Positions 42,878-51,968 of a stretch of DNA of 64,000 bases are shown here, piece by piece. The number at the start of each line of letters is the position of its first letter. The stretch's first letter is position 1. This DNA is from CAYQMF01 sp964418595 (GTDB lineage: Bacteria > Planctomycetota > UBA1135 > UBA2386). The notes under the pieces were generated by a model. That model was not told the origin of the DNA. It did no database searches and worked only from the letters and a program-made list of their open reading frames with translations. Location of the stretch: assembly GCA_964418595.1 (NCBI GenBank), contig CAYQMF010000014.1, positions 1 through 64,000 of the forward strand, in the 5' to 3' direction. Made by a program: the position numbers and the translations under genes.

Positions 42878-43891
42878 TCACTCGGGCACGAGGGCGGCCA
42901 TGTCGTCCGGTAGCGGTGCGCGGATCTGCATCTGCTCGTCGCGCCGCGGGTGATGGAACTCGAGCTGGCTCGCGTGCAGGGCGTGGCGGTCGAGCACGAG
43001 GCGCGCGCGGGTCGCATCGCTGAGTTGGTCGCGGAGGTGCTCCAGGAAGACCTCGTCCGGCACGCCGTAGATCTTGTCGCCGACCAACGGGCAGCCGACC
43101 GCCGCCATGTGCACGCGGAGCTGGTGCGTGCGTCCGGTCTGCGGTCGCAGTTCGACGAGCGAGAACGCGCCGCGCGCGCGCACGGTCTCGTAGTGCGTGA
43201 CCGCGGGCAGCCCCGACCCATCGCGTCGGGCTTCGAGCTTGAGGCGGACGGCCGAGTCGCGTGCCGGCCCGATCCCCAGCTCGATCACTCCGGCGCGGGG
43301 TGTCGGAACGCCGTGCACGACCGCGAGGTAGGTCTTTCGGACCTGTCGATTCTCGAACTGCTGCGACACCGTCGCGTGGAAGTCCTCGTCCAGGCCCGCG
43401 CACACGACGCCGGAAGTCTCGCGATCGATCCGATGCATGAGCCGTGGGACCACGTCGTGCGCGGGATCGTCCGGGCGACGGTAGCGGCCGTGCAGGAAGT
43501 GGATCAGCGTCCCGTACACGCGCCGTCCGGACGGGTGAACCGCGACGCCCGGCGGCTTGTCGACCGCGACCATGTAGCGGTCCTCGTACAGGATCGGGAT
43601 CGCGAAGCCCTGCGGCGCGGTGTCGAAGTCGGGCTCCGGCTTCTCCGGCACGTTGACGACGATCAGCTCACCGCGGCGCACGCGCGCCGCCGGCCGCGCC
43701 TCGCGGCCCTCGAGTTCGACGTAGCCGTCGCGGATGAGCCGATGGATGCTCGTGCGCGACCGCCAGGTGAGGAAGTGCCCCAGCGCGACGTCGAGGCGGC
43801 AGCCGTCCTGCCGTGCGTCGATGACGACCTCGACCCGTTCGATGGGTCGGGACAGGTCCTTCGGTGGCTGGCCTTGGATGCGCGGGATCAC
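42878..43891 (-). CDS. RluA-family pseudouridine synthase with S4 domain
   Basis: 337 residues. An N-terminal S4 RNA-binding domain (about 32-80) is followed by the RluA catalytic domain with HRIDRETSG (catalytic D156), RKTYLAVVHG and RPQTGRTHQLRVHM. It isomerises uridine to pseudouridine in rRNA; the S4-RluA layout is that of RluD/RluC, but the target site cannot be fixed from sequence. GTG 43891 is preceded by TAAGCT 12 nt upstream. It is downstream of rpsU on the same strand, separated by a tandem repeat. Confidence 0.9.
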   Translation of the reverse strand: MIPRIQGQPPKDLSRPIERVEVVIDARQDGCRLDVALGHFLTWRSRTSIHRLIRDGYVELEGREARPAARVRRGELIVVNVPEKPEPDFDTAPQGFAIPILYEDRYMVAVDKPPGVAVHPSGRRVYGTLIHFLHGRYRRPDDPAHDVVPRLMHRIDRETSGVVCAGLDEDFHATVSQQFENRQVRKTYLAVVHGVPTPRAGVIELGIGPARDSAVRLKLEARRDGSGLPAVTHYETVRARGAFSLVELRPQTGRTHQLRVHMAAVGCPLVGDKIYGVPDEVFLEHLRDQLSDATRARLVLDRHALHASQLEFHHPRRDEQMQIRAPLPDDMAALVPE

Positions 43892-43943
43892 GGCAGGCCG
43901 CGCAGCTTACCGGGACGCGCACTCCGCCGGATGGTCTCCCACG

Positions 43944-44156
43944 GACGTCGCGGCGGGGCCCATGCGCCACCTTGGCGAGGGCGTCCCCCGCGTGCGACGT
44001 CTTCCGCAAGGCCTGAGCAGCAACGTCCGCAGGGCGTTGCTGCTTCCCGAGACGTCGCAGCGGGGCCCATGCGCCACCTCGGCGAGGGCGTCCCCCGCGT
44101 TGCGACGTCTTCAGCAAGGCCTGAGCAGCAACGTCCGCAGGGCGTCGCTGCTCAGA
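43944..44156. repeat. Tandem duplication, ~107-bp unit, with nested hairpins
   Basis: Two near-identical copies begin at GACGTCG 43944 and 44051 (period 107; 108 at the distal end because of one extra T). Shared blocks include CGGGGCCCATGCGCCACC and CTGAGCAGCAACGTCCGCAG. Each copy ends in a hairpin with CAGCAACG pairing to CGTTGCTG; the second copy has one mismatch. The period is not a multiple of three and frames are not kept, so it is non-coding. It lies between rpsU and the pseudouridine synthase. Confidence 0.8.
44121..44155 (-). terminator. Hairpin at the 3' end of rpsU
   Basis: CTGAGCAGC(A)ACG pairs with CGT(C)GCTGCTCAG around a 9-nt loop: 13 positions with one mismatch. The right arm includes the rpsU stop codon. 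No T-run follows on the minus strand. It may end or protect the rpsU transcript. Confidence 0.45.
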
Positions 44157-44451
44157 TCTCGCTGCCGCTCGTGACGGCCGACACGACGTCGTCGTCCATC
44201 CCGTCGCCGAGCTGGTTCGCCTTCACCTTCGACTTGCGCGCCGTGCGCGTCTTGGTCCGCGTGAACTTGCGGGCCATGCGCTGGATGTTGCGGATCCGCT
44301 CCCGCTCCTCCCTCCGCAGCCGGTCGCTCCGCTTCTCGTAGTAGGCGTACTTCTTGGAGAGGCGGAACACGCCAGCGTAGTTGCACTGACGCTTGAAACG
44401 CCGCAGCGCGGCGTCGACGGGCTCGTTCGGACGGATCTGGACCTTGATCAT
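44152..44451 (-). CDS. rpsU: 30S ribosomal protein bS21, C-terminally extended
   Basis: 99 residues. The first ~65 match bS21 (MIKVQIRPNEPVDAALRRFK, YAYYEKRSDRLRREER). The tail of about 30 residues is basic and then acidic (GDGMDDDVVSAVTSGSEI) and exceeds the usual 60-75 residue length. bS21 sits near the 16S rRNA 3' end and takes part in initiation. The leader contains GCCTCCGC just before the ATG rather than a Shine-Dalgarno, so initiation does not rely on the usual pairing. Confidence 0.95.
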   Translation of the reverse strand: MIKVQIRPNEPVDAALRRFKRQCNYAGVFRLSKKYAYYEKRSDRLRREERERIRNIQRMARKFTRTKTRTARKSKVKANQLGDGMDDDVVSAVTSGSEI

Positions 44452-44580
44452 GCGGAGGCTTGACGGTTTCGGCGGCTCTGAAAAGGCGGTGGAAGCGACG
44501 GTGGCGACGCTGCTCTCCCGGGGATAATCGGCCGCCGTGAGGGCGCGACAGGATAACTACACCGCCCGAACGAGCAACCT

Positions 44581-46779
44581 GTGGAGCCACAAAAGGATGG
44601 AACGGTGACCCCGGACGTGACCTGTGCCGGCACGCTCGAGCGGTTCACCTTCCGCAACCAGGAGACCGGCTTCGCGGTCGTGCGGGTGCGACCCGACCCG
44701 CCCGGGCCGGTGCTGTCGGCCGTCGGCCAGTTGGCCCAATTCGCCGAAGGGCAGAGAGTTAGGCTCACCGGCCGGCTCGTGCTGCACCCCAGGTTCGGCA
44801 GCCAGATCGAGGTCTCGACTGCAGAGGCCGAACAACCCAGGTCAGCCGCCGGCGTCGTCGCCTACCTGTCCTCGGGCCTCGTCAAAGGGGTCGGGCCGAC
44901 CATCGCCCAGCGGCTCGTCGACCACTTCGGCGCCGAGGTCCTCGACATCGCCGACCGCGAGCCGGAGCGCCTGCTCGAGGTGAAGGGCTTCGGCAAGCGA
45001 CGCGCCGAAGAACTCGCCGCGGCGCTGCGCGGGCAGCGCGATGTGCAGGAGGTGATGGTCTTCCTGCGCGCGCATGGTCTCGGCGCGGCGCTGGCGACGC
45101 GGATCTGCAAGCGGTACGGCAAGGGCGCGGCGGCGCTCATCACCGCCGATCCGTACCGCCTGGCCGACGAGGTCGTGGGCGTGGGCTTCAAGAAGGCCGA
45201 CCAGGTGGCGCAGCACATCGGCATCGCTCCAGACGCACCGACCCGCCTGCGCGCCGGAGCCGTGTTCACCCTGGCGGAGGGTGCGCGCGACGGCCACTGC
45301 TACCTGGAGCTGCCCGACCTCGTGCAGACGGCCGCCGCGCTGCTCGACGCGGACGCGACGCGCATCGAAGCCGAGTTGCCCAAGCTCGCCAGCGAAGGCC
45401 GAGTCGTGTGCGAAGCGGCGCCAGATGCCGACGCGCCGGTCCGCGTCTACCCGCGCACGCTGCACACCGCGGAGGCCGGCTGCGCCGAGTTGCTGCGCGA
45501 TCTCCTGGAGGCCGTCCTGCCGCCGACGGCGATCGCGCCGGAGCAGGATGTCGAACGCCTCGCTGCCGCGAGCGGCGTGCGCATGCCGGCCGCGCAGCGC
45601 GCGGCGCTGGTGCACGCGCTCCGCGCCCAGGTCAGCGTCATCACCGGCGGACCGGGCGTCGGCAAGACCACGATCATCCGCGCCCTGGTGACGATCCTGC
45701 GCACGCACGACCTCCGTGTGCGCCTGTGCGCACCGACCGGCCGCGCTGCCAAGCGCCTCGAGGAATCCACCGGGCACGCGGCCACGACCATCCATCGCCT
45801 CCTCGAGTTCCAGGCCGGCATCCATCGCTTCGCCCGCAACGCGGAGACGCCGCTCGAGGGTCACGTCCTGGTCGTCGACGAGGCGTCGATGCTCGACGTG
45901 CAGCTCGCCTACTCGCTGTTGCGCGCGATCCCACCGGGGATGCGGCTGGTGGTGGTGGGCGACGCCGATCAGCTCCCCGCGGTCGGGCCGGGCAACTTCC
46001 TGCGCGACCTCATCGACAGCGGCGTCGTCCCGGTGACGGCGCTGACGGAGGTGTTCCGCCAGCAGCGCGACTCACACATCGTCAGCGCGGCTCACGAGAT
46101 CCTGAACGGGCGCGTGCCGGTCTCGGGTGGCGAGGGCAGTGACTTCTTCGTGGTCGAGACTCGCGACGCGGCGCACACGCGCGCCGTGGTGCGCGAACTC
46201 GTCGTCCGCCGCATCCCCACCGCGTTCGGCCTCGACCCGCGCAACGACATCCAGGTTCTCGCACCGATGTATCGCGGCGAGGCGGGCGCCGACGCCCTCA
46301 ACGCCGACCTGCGTGAAGCCCTGAACCCCGGCCGCGACCAGCTCACCCGCGGCACGCACGTCTTCCGCGTCGGCGACAAGGTCCTGCAGGTCAAGAACGA
46401 CCACGACCGCGAGGTCTACAACGGCGATGCGGGCATCGTGACCGCACTCGACGCGAGCACCTCGCGTCTCACCGTGCGCTTCGGCGAGCGCAGCCTCGAG
46501 TACCCCTTCGGCGACCTCGACCAGTTGGTGCCCGGCTTCGCGATCTCCGTACACCGGGCGCAGGGCAGCGAATACCCCGCGGTGGTCCTGCCGATGGCGA
46601 CCGAGCACTTCCTGATGCTCAAGCGCAACCTCGTCTACACGGCGGTGACGCGCGGACGACGCCTCGTCGTGATCGTCGGCTCGGCGCGCGCGCTGGCGAT
46701 GGCCGTCGACAACGTCGGCAGCGATCGGCGCAACAGCGGGCTGGCCGCGCGGCTGCGAAGGGCCGCGCGCGCCACCTGA
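44581..46779 (+). CDS. recD2: ATP-dependent DNA helicase RecD2
   Basis: 732 residues. An N-terminal OB-like domain (about 15-90) precedes helix-hairpin-helix repeats (KGVGPTIAQRLVDHFG, VKGFGKRRAEEL), then the RecD motor with Walker A GGPGVGKTT (about 357-365), the DEASML motif II and the C-terminal SVHRAQGSEYPAVV block. RecD2 is a 5'-3' helicase that acts without RecBC. GTG 44581 is used; GTG 44608 is an alternative. GATAAT (44522-44527) and TAACTA upstream are candidate -10 boxes. Confidence 0.94.
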   Translation: MEPQKDGTVTPDVTCAGTLERFTFRNQETGFAVVRVRPDPPGPVLSAVGQLAQFAEGQRVRLTGRLVLHPRFGSQIEVSTAEAEQPRSAAGVVAYLSSGLVKGVGPTIAQRLVDHFGAEVLDIADREPERLLEVKGFGKRRAEELAAALRGQRDVQEVMVFLRAHGLGAALATRICKRYGKGAAALITADPYRLADEVVGVGFKKADQVAQHIGIAPDAPTRLRAGAVFTLAEGARDGHCYLELPDLVQTAAALLDADATRIEAELPKLASEGRVVCEAAPDADAPVRVYPRTLHTAEAGCAELLRDLLEAVLPPTAIAPEQDVERLAAASGVRMPAAQRAALVHALRAQVSVITGGPGVGKTTIIRALVTILRTHDLRVRLCAPTGRAAKRLEESTGHAATTIHRLLEFQAGIHRFARNAETPLEGHVLVVDEASMLDVQLAYSLLRAIPPGMRLVVVGDADQLPAVGPGNFLRDLIDSGVVPVTALTEVFRQQRDSHIVSAAHEILNGRVPVSGGEGSDFFVVETRDAAHTRAVVRELVVRRIPTAFGLDPRNDIQVLAPMYRGEAGADALNADLREALNPGRDQLTRGTHVFRVGDKVLQVKNDHDREVYNGDAGIVTALDASTSRLTVRFGERSLEYPFGDLDQLVPGFAISVHRAQGSEYPAVVLPMATEHFLMLKRNLVYTAVTRGRRLVVIVGSARALAMAVDNVGSDRRNSGLAARLRRAARAT

Positions 46780-46814
46780 GCGCCGCGCCGCCACCCTCGC
46801 GACCCGGGCGCGAG

Positions 46815-47519
46815 CTACTTGCCGTCGCCCGGCTTCTTGGCCTGCGCCTTGAGGTACGCCTCGTACAGCTTGCGGTACTTCTCGCTCACCTCGGGCACCC
46901 CGCCGCGCTGCTTCACGCCGCCGAGGTATTCCGGCAGGTTGCCCCAGTCGGCGGTGCCACCCTCGCGCTGCACGGTCTCCGTGCCGTCGTCCTTGGGCTG
47001 TCGCCTGGCGGTCTTGTTCTGCGCGTCCTTCGGGTTCTCGCCGCCGCCCGGCTGCTTCTGCTCGCCGGGCTGCTGCTCGTCGCGCTTCACCATGTCGGGC
47101 GTGTCGTTCTCCTTGCGCTGGCCGTTCGGCTGGCGCTGCCCCTGCGGGCGCTGACCCTGCTCGCCATCCTGCGGCTCGCCATCCTGCGGTTGCTGGCCCT
47201 GACCAGGGCCGTCACCCGACTTTCAAAGCCCCGACTTGCTGAGCTCCTCGATCAGCTCGTCGATCCCCTTCTGCACGCTCTTGCTCGTGCCCTGGGCCTC
47301 GTCGAGCATCTTCTGCAGGCCTTCGGCGCTGCGCTTCGACGCCTCGGTGGCCGCCTTGCCGATGCCACGCTGGGAGAGCAGGCGGTCGATCGTCTGCATC
47401 TCCTCCGAGACCTTGGACGCGATGCGTCGCAACTGTTCCTGCGGGGTCGGACCCACTTGCGCTGGCAACATGCTGCCAGCGAGACACAGGGCACTGAGGG
47501 TGAGCAGTCTGTTGCGCAT
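46815..47519 (-). pseudogene. Secreted Gln/Gly-rich protein interrupted by in-frame TGA
   Basis: The first 98 codons encode a signal peptide (MRNRLLTLSALCLAGSMLPAQ) and a helical domain ending ELSKSGL, then TGA at 47223-47225. The same frame continues directly with KSGDGPGQGQQPQDGEPQDG, a Gln/Gly/Pro linker, and a charged C-terminal domain with WGNLPEYLGGVKQRGG, to 46815. Composition and frame are kept across the stop, so this was most likely one ~230-residue protein. The stop lies in a short near-duplicate (AAGTCGGG repeated 15 nt apart). Read-through, a pseudogene or an assembly error are all possible. Confidence 0.6.
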
Positions 47520-47643
47520 CGTGTCGGGCTCCTGGGGCGGCCGTTCGTTCTTCGTCCACGTGGGGCGGACGACTGTTGCGGCAGGTTAGCCGGTCGGGCC
47601 GCCCTTACCAAGGGGGGCGGCCATCCGTCGGTGGCAGGCTGGC

Positions 47644-47649
47644 TACACT
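47644..47649 (+). promoter_or_regulatory. -10-like TACACT
   Basis: TACACT ends 12 nt before GTG 47662, which would leave a leader of only about five nucleotides. No Shine-Dalgarno lies in between. Confidence 0.4.
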
Positions 47650-47661
47650 GTCCGGCGTCCC

Positions 47662-48765
47662 GTGTCCCGTCCCTTCCTCCTCCGCCGGGTCCTGCCGGCC
47701 GCGTGCAGCGCGCTTGCCGCGCTGATCCCCGCGCCGATGGCGGCGCAGGCATGGCCGGTCCTGAGCGCGCGGAGCCTCGAGCGCGGCCTCGTTCGCGAAC
47801 TCGAGAGCGCCCTCACGCCGTGGCACGAAGGCAACCCGGCCGCGGCGCGTGCACGCCTGGACCGGCTCCTCGATGCGACGGGCTCCGTCGACCTCGGTCC
47901 CCTCGGCTACGCCCGCGCCCTGCGCCTCGGACTCGCCGGCGAACCGGAGCGAGCGGCCGCAGCCCTGGACGACCTCCTCGCGCACGACCCGGCACCGCCG
48001 CAGACCGCCGCTCGCCTCGCGGCCCAGATCTACCTCGACGCCTTGCGCGAGCAAGTGAGCCAACGGGCGCTCGACGTCGGCCAGGTGCATCTGCTCGCGC
48101 AACGTGCGCTCGACCTGAGACAGCGGCCCGCCATCGTCGCCGCAATCATCGGCGACGCGCTGGCCACCCCGCGCCTGGACCCCGCCGCCGAAGCGATGCG
48201 CCGGGCGCTCCTCACGCGCCTCGCGGATGCCGGAAAGCCGGCCCCGACGTCGAGCGACCTACCGATCGAGGAGGCACGCCGCGAGCCGGAGCCCCTTGCC
48301 CTCACGCTGCATTCGCTCAGCGGCAAGCGCATCGATCTCGAGTCGCTGCGCGGGCGCGTGGTCCTCCTCCACTTCTGGGCGGAGTGGTGCCCGGTCAGCG
48401 CCGCCGAGGCCCCGACGCTCGTCGCCGCCTTCGAACGCTTCCATACCCGCGGCCTGCAAGTGATCGGCATCGCGGCGGACGACGACGGCGATGCCGTGCC
48501 GGTGCGCGCCGCTGCGGCGCGGCTGCATCTCACCTGGGAGCACGTCCTCGACGGTGAAGCGCTCAGTGGTCCGTTGGCGCTTCGCTTCGGCGTCGAGAGC
48601 CTGCCGGCGGCGATCCTCCTCGACCGACGCGGGGTGCTCCGGGCCAGCGGCGAGAGTCTCCGCGGCGACGCCCTCGCCCCGCGGATCGAGAAGCTCCTCG
48701 ACGAACCGCCGCCGCCGATCTCACTGCCGCGGCGAGAACGGGATCGAGATCAGGACCGAAGGTGA
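47662..48765 (+). CDS. TlpA-like thioredoxin-fold protein with monothiol WCPVS site
   Basis: 367 residues with signal peptide (about 1-30), a helical, TPR-like middle (about 45-200) and a C-terminal thioredoxin-fold domain of the TlpA/AhpC type (about 215-350). The active site reads FWAEWCPVS: C243 is kept but the resolving Cys is Ser246, so it cannot run the normal dithiol cycle by itself. The cis-Pro region (VESLPAAILLDRRG) is present. It may act as a monothiol reductase, isomerase-like or binding protein outside the cytoplasm. The last 45 nt overlap the convergent lipoprotein gene. Confidence 0.82.
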   Translation: MSRPFLLRRVLPAACSALAALIPAPMAAQAWPVLSARSLERGLVRELESALTPWHEGNPAAARARLDRLLDATGSVDLGPLGYARALRLGLAGEPERAAAALDDLLAHDPAPPQTAARLAAQIYLDALREQVSQRALDVGQVHLLAQRALDLRQRPAIVAAIIGDALATPRLDPAAEAMRRALLTRLADAGKPAPTSSDLPIEEARREPEPLALTLHSLSGKRIDLESLRGRVVLLHFWAEWCPVSAAEAPTLVAAFERFHTRGLQVIGIAADDDGDAVPVRAAAARLHLTWEHVLDGEALSGPLALRFGVESLPAAILLDRRGVLRASGESLRGDALAPRIEKLLDEPPPPISLPRRERDRDQDRR

Positions 48766-49188
48766 CCGCCACGTGATGGGCACGTCGACCTGCACCGGGT
48801 CGAAGCCCACCGCGTCGATCTCCACGAGTACGAACGCTTCGTCGGCGTCGCGATCGCCTTCGATGATCGCGCGGTCGAGATCGTCCACCCGGAACCCGAT
48901 GTCCTCCTCCGCGATACCCGAGCTGGTGAACAGGACGCGCCCGGTGTCGTCGGTGAGGAACCACCGATCCGGGTCGGGGTTGGCGCACACGCACCCGCTC
49001 CATTCCTGGGCGCCCTCGACGAGCCGCACCGACACGCCTTCCCACACGTAGTTGGTGCCGGGATCGTAGACCTCGACCTCGAGCTCCACGAGCCGGGGGG
49101 AACGCTGCGCACCGATGACGGCCCGGTGGCCGCACGCGCCGAGTGCCAGCGTGAAGAGGAGCGCGGCGGGAATCGCGAGGGGACGCAT
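48721..49188 (-). CDS. Putative lipoprotein
   Basis: 155 residues. The N-terminal signal ends in a lipobox (TLALGAC, Cys about 19). The mature part is beta-rich and acidic, with no known catalytic motif; it may be a carboxypeptidase-regulatory-like or similar beta-sandwich. TACGCT lies 18 nt before the ATG. Its 3' end overlaps the TlpA-like gene by 45 nt in convergent orientation. Confidence 0.72.
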   Translation of the reverse strand: MRPLAIPAALLFTLALGACGHRAVIGAQRSPRLVELEVEVYDPGTNYVWEGVSVRLVEGAQEWSGCVCANPDPDRWFLTDDTGRVLFTSSGIAEEDIGFRVDDLDRAIIEGDRDADEAFVLVEIDAVGFDPVQVDVPITWRSPSVLISIPFSPRQ

Positions 49189-49388
49189 GTGGAGACGATT
49201 GCGAGAAGCGTACCGCCGCGGCCGGCCCCCGATCGCCTCGGCGCGATGGCGCCTTCCCGGCTCGGCGGACGTCCCTCGCGCCACGAGTTGTCCTGTCGGC
49301 AAGACACTGCGCGCGCCGAAAGCCCGGGCATCGACGCGCGCGCCGGCGCAGAATGCGCACGCCCTCGGCCGCCCGACCTGCCCTCTCC

Positions 49389-51110
49389 ATGACCGACTCC
49401 AAGCCCCCTGCGACACGGAGCAACTTCGTGCCCGCGGGCCTCGATGCTGGCGACATCGCCCAGCTCCAACCGCTCTACCGCGCGCTGGCCGACCGCGCGA
49501 TCTCGAGTGTCGCCGACCTCGAGCGCTGGCTGCTCGACGAGAGCGCGTTGCTGGCCTGCGTCGGAGCGGCGGTCGCGCGCCGCTACATCGCGATGACCTG
49601 CAACACCGCCGACGCCGTCGCGCGCGAGCGCTACCTCGCGATGGAACGCGACGTCGTCCCGGTGACCAAGGCCCTCGGCGACGAACTCGACCGCAAGCTG
49701 CTCGCGCACCCCACGACCCGCACGCTGCCGCCTGCGCGCTACGGCACGTTGCTCCGCCGGCGACGCGCCCTCAACGAGATCTTCCGGCCCGCCAACGTGA
49801 ACCTGCAGCGAGAGGAGAGCGAACTCGAATCGCGGCAACAGGCAGTGATGGGCGGCCTGACGGTGAGCTTCGCCGGTCGGACGCACACGGTGCCGGCCAT
49901 GGCCATCTTCCAGGAGGATCCGGTCCGCGTGGTGCGCGAAGCAGCCTGGCGCGCCACCGTCACGGCGCGCGCCACGGTGCGGGGCGAACTGCTCGCGCTG
50001 TTCGATCGGCTCGTCGAGCTCCGTTCCACGATGGCGAAGAACGCCGGCTTCGCCGACTACACCGGGTACCGCTTCCGCCAGCTCCAGCGCCTCGACTACG
50101 GGCCCGATACCTGCTTCCGCTTCCACGCCGCGGTGGCCGAGGTCGTGGTGCCCGCCGTCGGGAGGCTCGACGCGCGCCGGCGGCAACGCCTGCGCGTCGA
50201 CACGCTCCGGCCGTGGGACCTCGCGGTCGATACCGATGGCGCCCCACCGCTGCGTCCATTCGCGACCGAGCCCGAACTCCTCGACCTGGCGACCGGCCTG
50301 TTCGCCCGCGTCGACCCGCCGTTCGCCGAGGACGTACGCATGCTGCGCGCCGAAGGGTTGCTCGACCTCATGAGCCGGCAAGGCAAGGCCCCGGGCGGAT
50401 ACCAGTACTCGCTCGAAGACGTGCGCCTGCCCTTCATCTTCGCCAACGCGGTGGGCACGCACGACGACGTGCAGACGCTCCTCCACGAGGGCGGTCACGC
50501 GTTCCACGCGCTCGCGGTCCGCGACGAGCCGCTGCTCCACTACCGCGAGGCGCCGATCGAGATGGCGGAGACCGCCAGCATGAGCATGGAGCTGATGGCG
50601 CTCGAGCATCTCGACGCGGTGTACGCGCCGAAGGACGCCCGCCGCGCGCGCGCGCGCCATCTCGAAGGCGTGCTGCGCCTGCTACCCTGGATCGCCAGCA
50701 TCGACGCGTTCCAGCACCGGGTGTACGCGAACCCGGACCACGACCACGACGCACGCACCCGCGCCTGGCTCGAGATCCGCGCGCGCTTCGCGCCCGGGCT
50801 CGACTTCGCGGGCATCGAGGATGCACTCGCGCACCAGTGGCTGCAGCAGGGCCACGTCTTCACCCACCCGCACTACTACATCGAGTACGGCATCGCCCAG
50901 CTCGCTGCACTGCAGGTCTGGCAGCGGTACCGCCGCGATCCACGAGCCGCGGTCGCCGGCTACCGCGCTGCGCTGGCGCTCGGCGGCTCGCGGCCACTCC
51001 CCGAACTGCTCGCCGCGGCAGGCGCGAGCTTCGACGTGTCCCCGGCGCGGCTGGCCACGTTGGTCGCCGACGTGGAGGAGGTCCTCGACGGCAGCTCAGC
51101 CGAAGAGTGA
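49389..51110 (+). CDS. M3-family oligoendopeptidase F-like metallopeptidase
   Basis: 573 residues. The zinc motif HEGGHAFH (H366, E367, H370) and the downstream PIEMAETASMSMELM (third ligand Glu) are intact. The N-terminal helical part and the HPHYYIEYGIAQLAALQVW block near the C-terminus are typical of PepF. It degrades short peptides in the cytoplasm. ATG 49389 is preferred over an in-frame start 12 codons earlier. Its last 15 nt overlap the convergent DUF72 gene. Confidence 0.92.
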   Translation: MTDSKPPATRSNFVPAGLDAGDIAQLQPLYRALADRAISSVADLERWLLDESALLACVGAAVARRYIAMTCNTADAVARERYLAMERDVVPVTKALGDELDRKLLAHPTTRTLPPARYGTLLRRRRALNEIFRPANVNLQREESELESRQQAVMGGLTVSFAGRTHTVPAMAIFQEDPVRVVREAAWRATVTARATVRGELLALFDRLVELRSTMAKNAGFADYTGYRFRQLQRLDYGPDTCFRFHAAVAEVVVPAVGRLDARRRQRLRVDTLRPWDLAVDTDGAPPLRPFATEPELLDLATGLFARVDPPFAEDVRMLRAEGLLDLMSRQGKAPGGYQYSLEDVRLPFIFANAVGTHDDVQTLLHEGGHAFHALAVRDEPLLHYREAPIEMAETASMSMELMALEHLDAVYAPKDARRARARHLEGVLRLLPWIASIDAFQHRVYANPDHDHDARTRAWLEIRARFAPGLDFAGIEDALAHQWLQQGHVFTHPHYYIEYGIAQLAALQVWQRYRRDPRAAVAGYRAALALGGSRPLPELLAAAGASFDVSPARLATLVADVEEVLDGSSAEE

Positions 51111-51968
51111 ACCCTGCCCCCGCCGGCGGGCGATGGACGCGAGGTCGGGATAGGTCGCCAGGAGGAGATCGGGCACGTCCACGGCCGCGCCGCTGTGGGC
51201 GGCCATGAGCTCGAGCGCGACCTTCATCGCCTTGCCCTCGAAGTGGTTGTTGGCGACGACGAAGGTCTCTGCGGCGTCCTGCGCGATCGCACGCAGTCGG
51301 GTACCGAGCGCGGTCACCTCAGCTGCCGAGTACAGCCAGTCGTAGACCTGATCGCGGCCGGCGTTCTTGTCGAACCACGCGGGGCTCCGACCGTGCAGGC
51401 GCAGGTACGCAAACCCCGCCGCGTCAGCGCCGGGCGACGCCAGCGCAAAGCCGTCGCGACCCACCGGGTAGTCGAGGTGCACGACCGACACACCCAACGC
51501 CCGCAGGAAGGCCAGCGCCGCGTCGGCCTGCCAGCTCGCGTGCCGCACTTCCACCGCCAGCGGCGCGACATCCGCGAAGGCGGCGACCAGCGCCGTCAGA
51601 TGCGCGCGCGCCGCCGGCGAGTCGGTGAACGCGACGCTGAACTGTGCGAGCTGCGCGCGCAGGCGGCCGCTGGCGCGCAGCGGTTGCAGCGCCGCCTTGA
51701 ACGCTTCGACGTCGCGGCGGTCCAGGCGGCGGTCGTGCGTGAACACCTGCCCGAGCTTGGCGGTGAACAGCGTCCGCGTCGCCTCCGTGCGGGCGACCCA
51801 GCTCGCCACCATCGACGGCGCCGGCGTCGCATAGAAGGTCGAGTTGACCTCGATGAGGGGCACGAAGCGCGCGCAGAACGCCAGCGCGTCGCGACACCCG
51901 GCGGCGTAGACCCTGCCCTTCCAATCGGCATAGCTCCAACCGGCGATGCCGACCGCGACGCGGCTCAT
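51096..51968 (-). CDS. DUF72 family protein
   Basis: 290 residues, TIM-barrel-like. Family blocks: VGIAGWSYADWKGRVY, EVNSTFYATP, FTAKLGQVFTHDRRL, LAVEVRHASW, YLRLHGRS and FVVANNHFEGKAMKVALEL. The fold resembles xylose-isomerase-like enzymes, but the reaction is unknown. ATG 51968 overlaps the upstream stop (ATGA). It is the last gene of the unit SpoU methyltransferase - rarA - membrane protein - DUF72. Confidence 0.9.
   Translation of the reverse strand: MSRVAVGIAGWSYADWKGRVYAAGCRDALAFCARFVPLIEVNSTFYATPAPSMVASWVARTEATRTLFTAKLGQVFTHDRRLDRRDVEAFKAALQPLRASGRLRAQLAQFSVAFTDSPAARAHLTALVAAFADVAPLAVEVRHASWQADAALAFLRALGVSVVHLDYPVGRDGFALASPGADAAGFAYLRLHGRSPAWFDKNAGRDQVYDWLYSAAEVTALGTRLRAIAQDAAETFVVANNHFEGKAMKVALELMAAHSGAAVDVPDLLLATYPDLASIARRRGQGSLFG

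Noticed and set aside
48750..50660. 636-codon minus-strand frame over the M3 peptidase
   Set aside because: Antisense shadow. The plus strand carries HEGGHAFH and the rest of the M3 family pattern.
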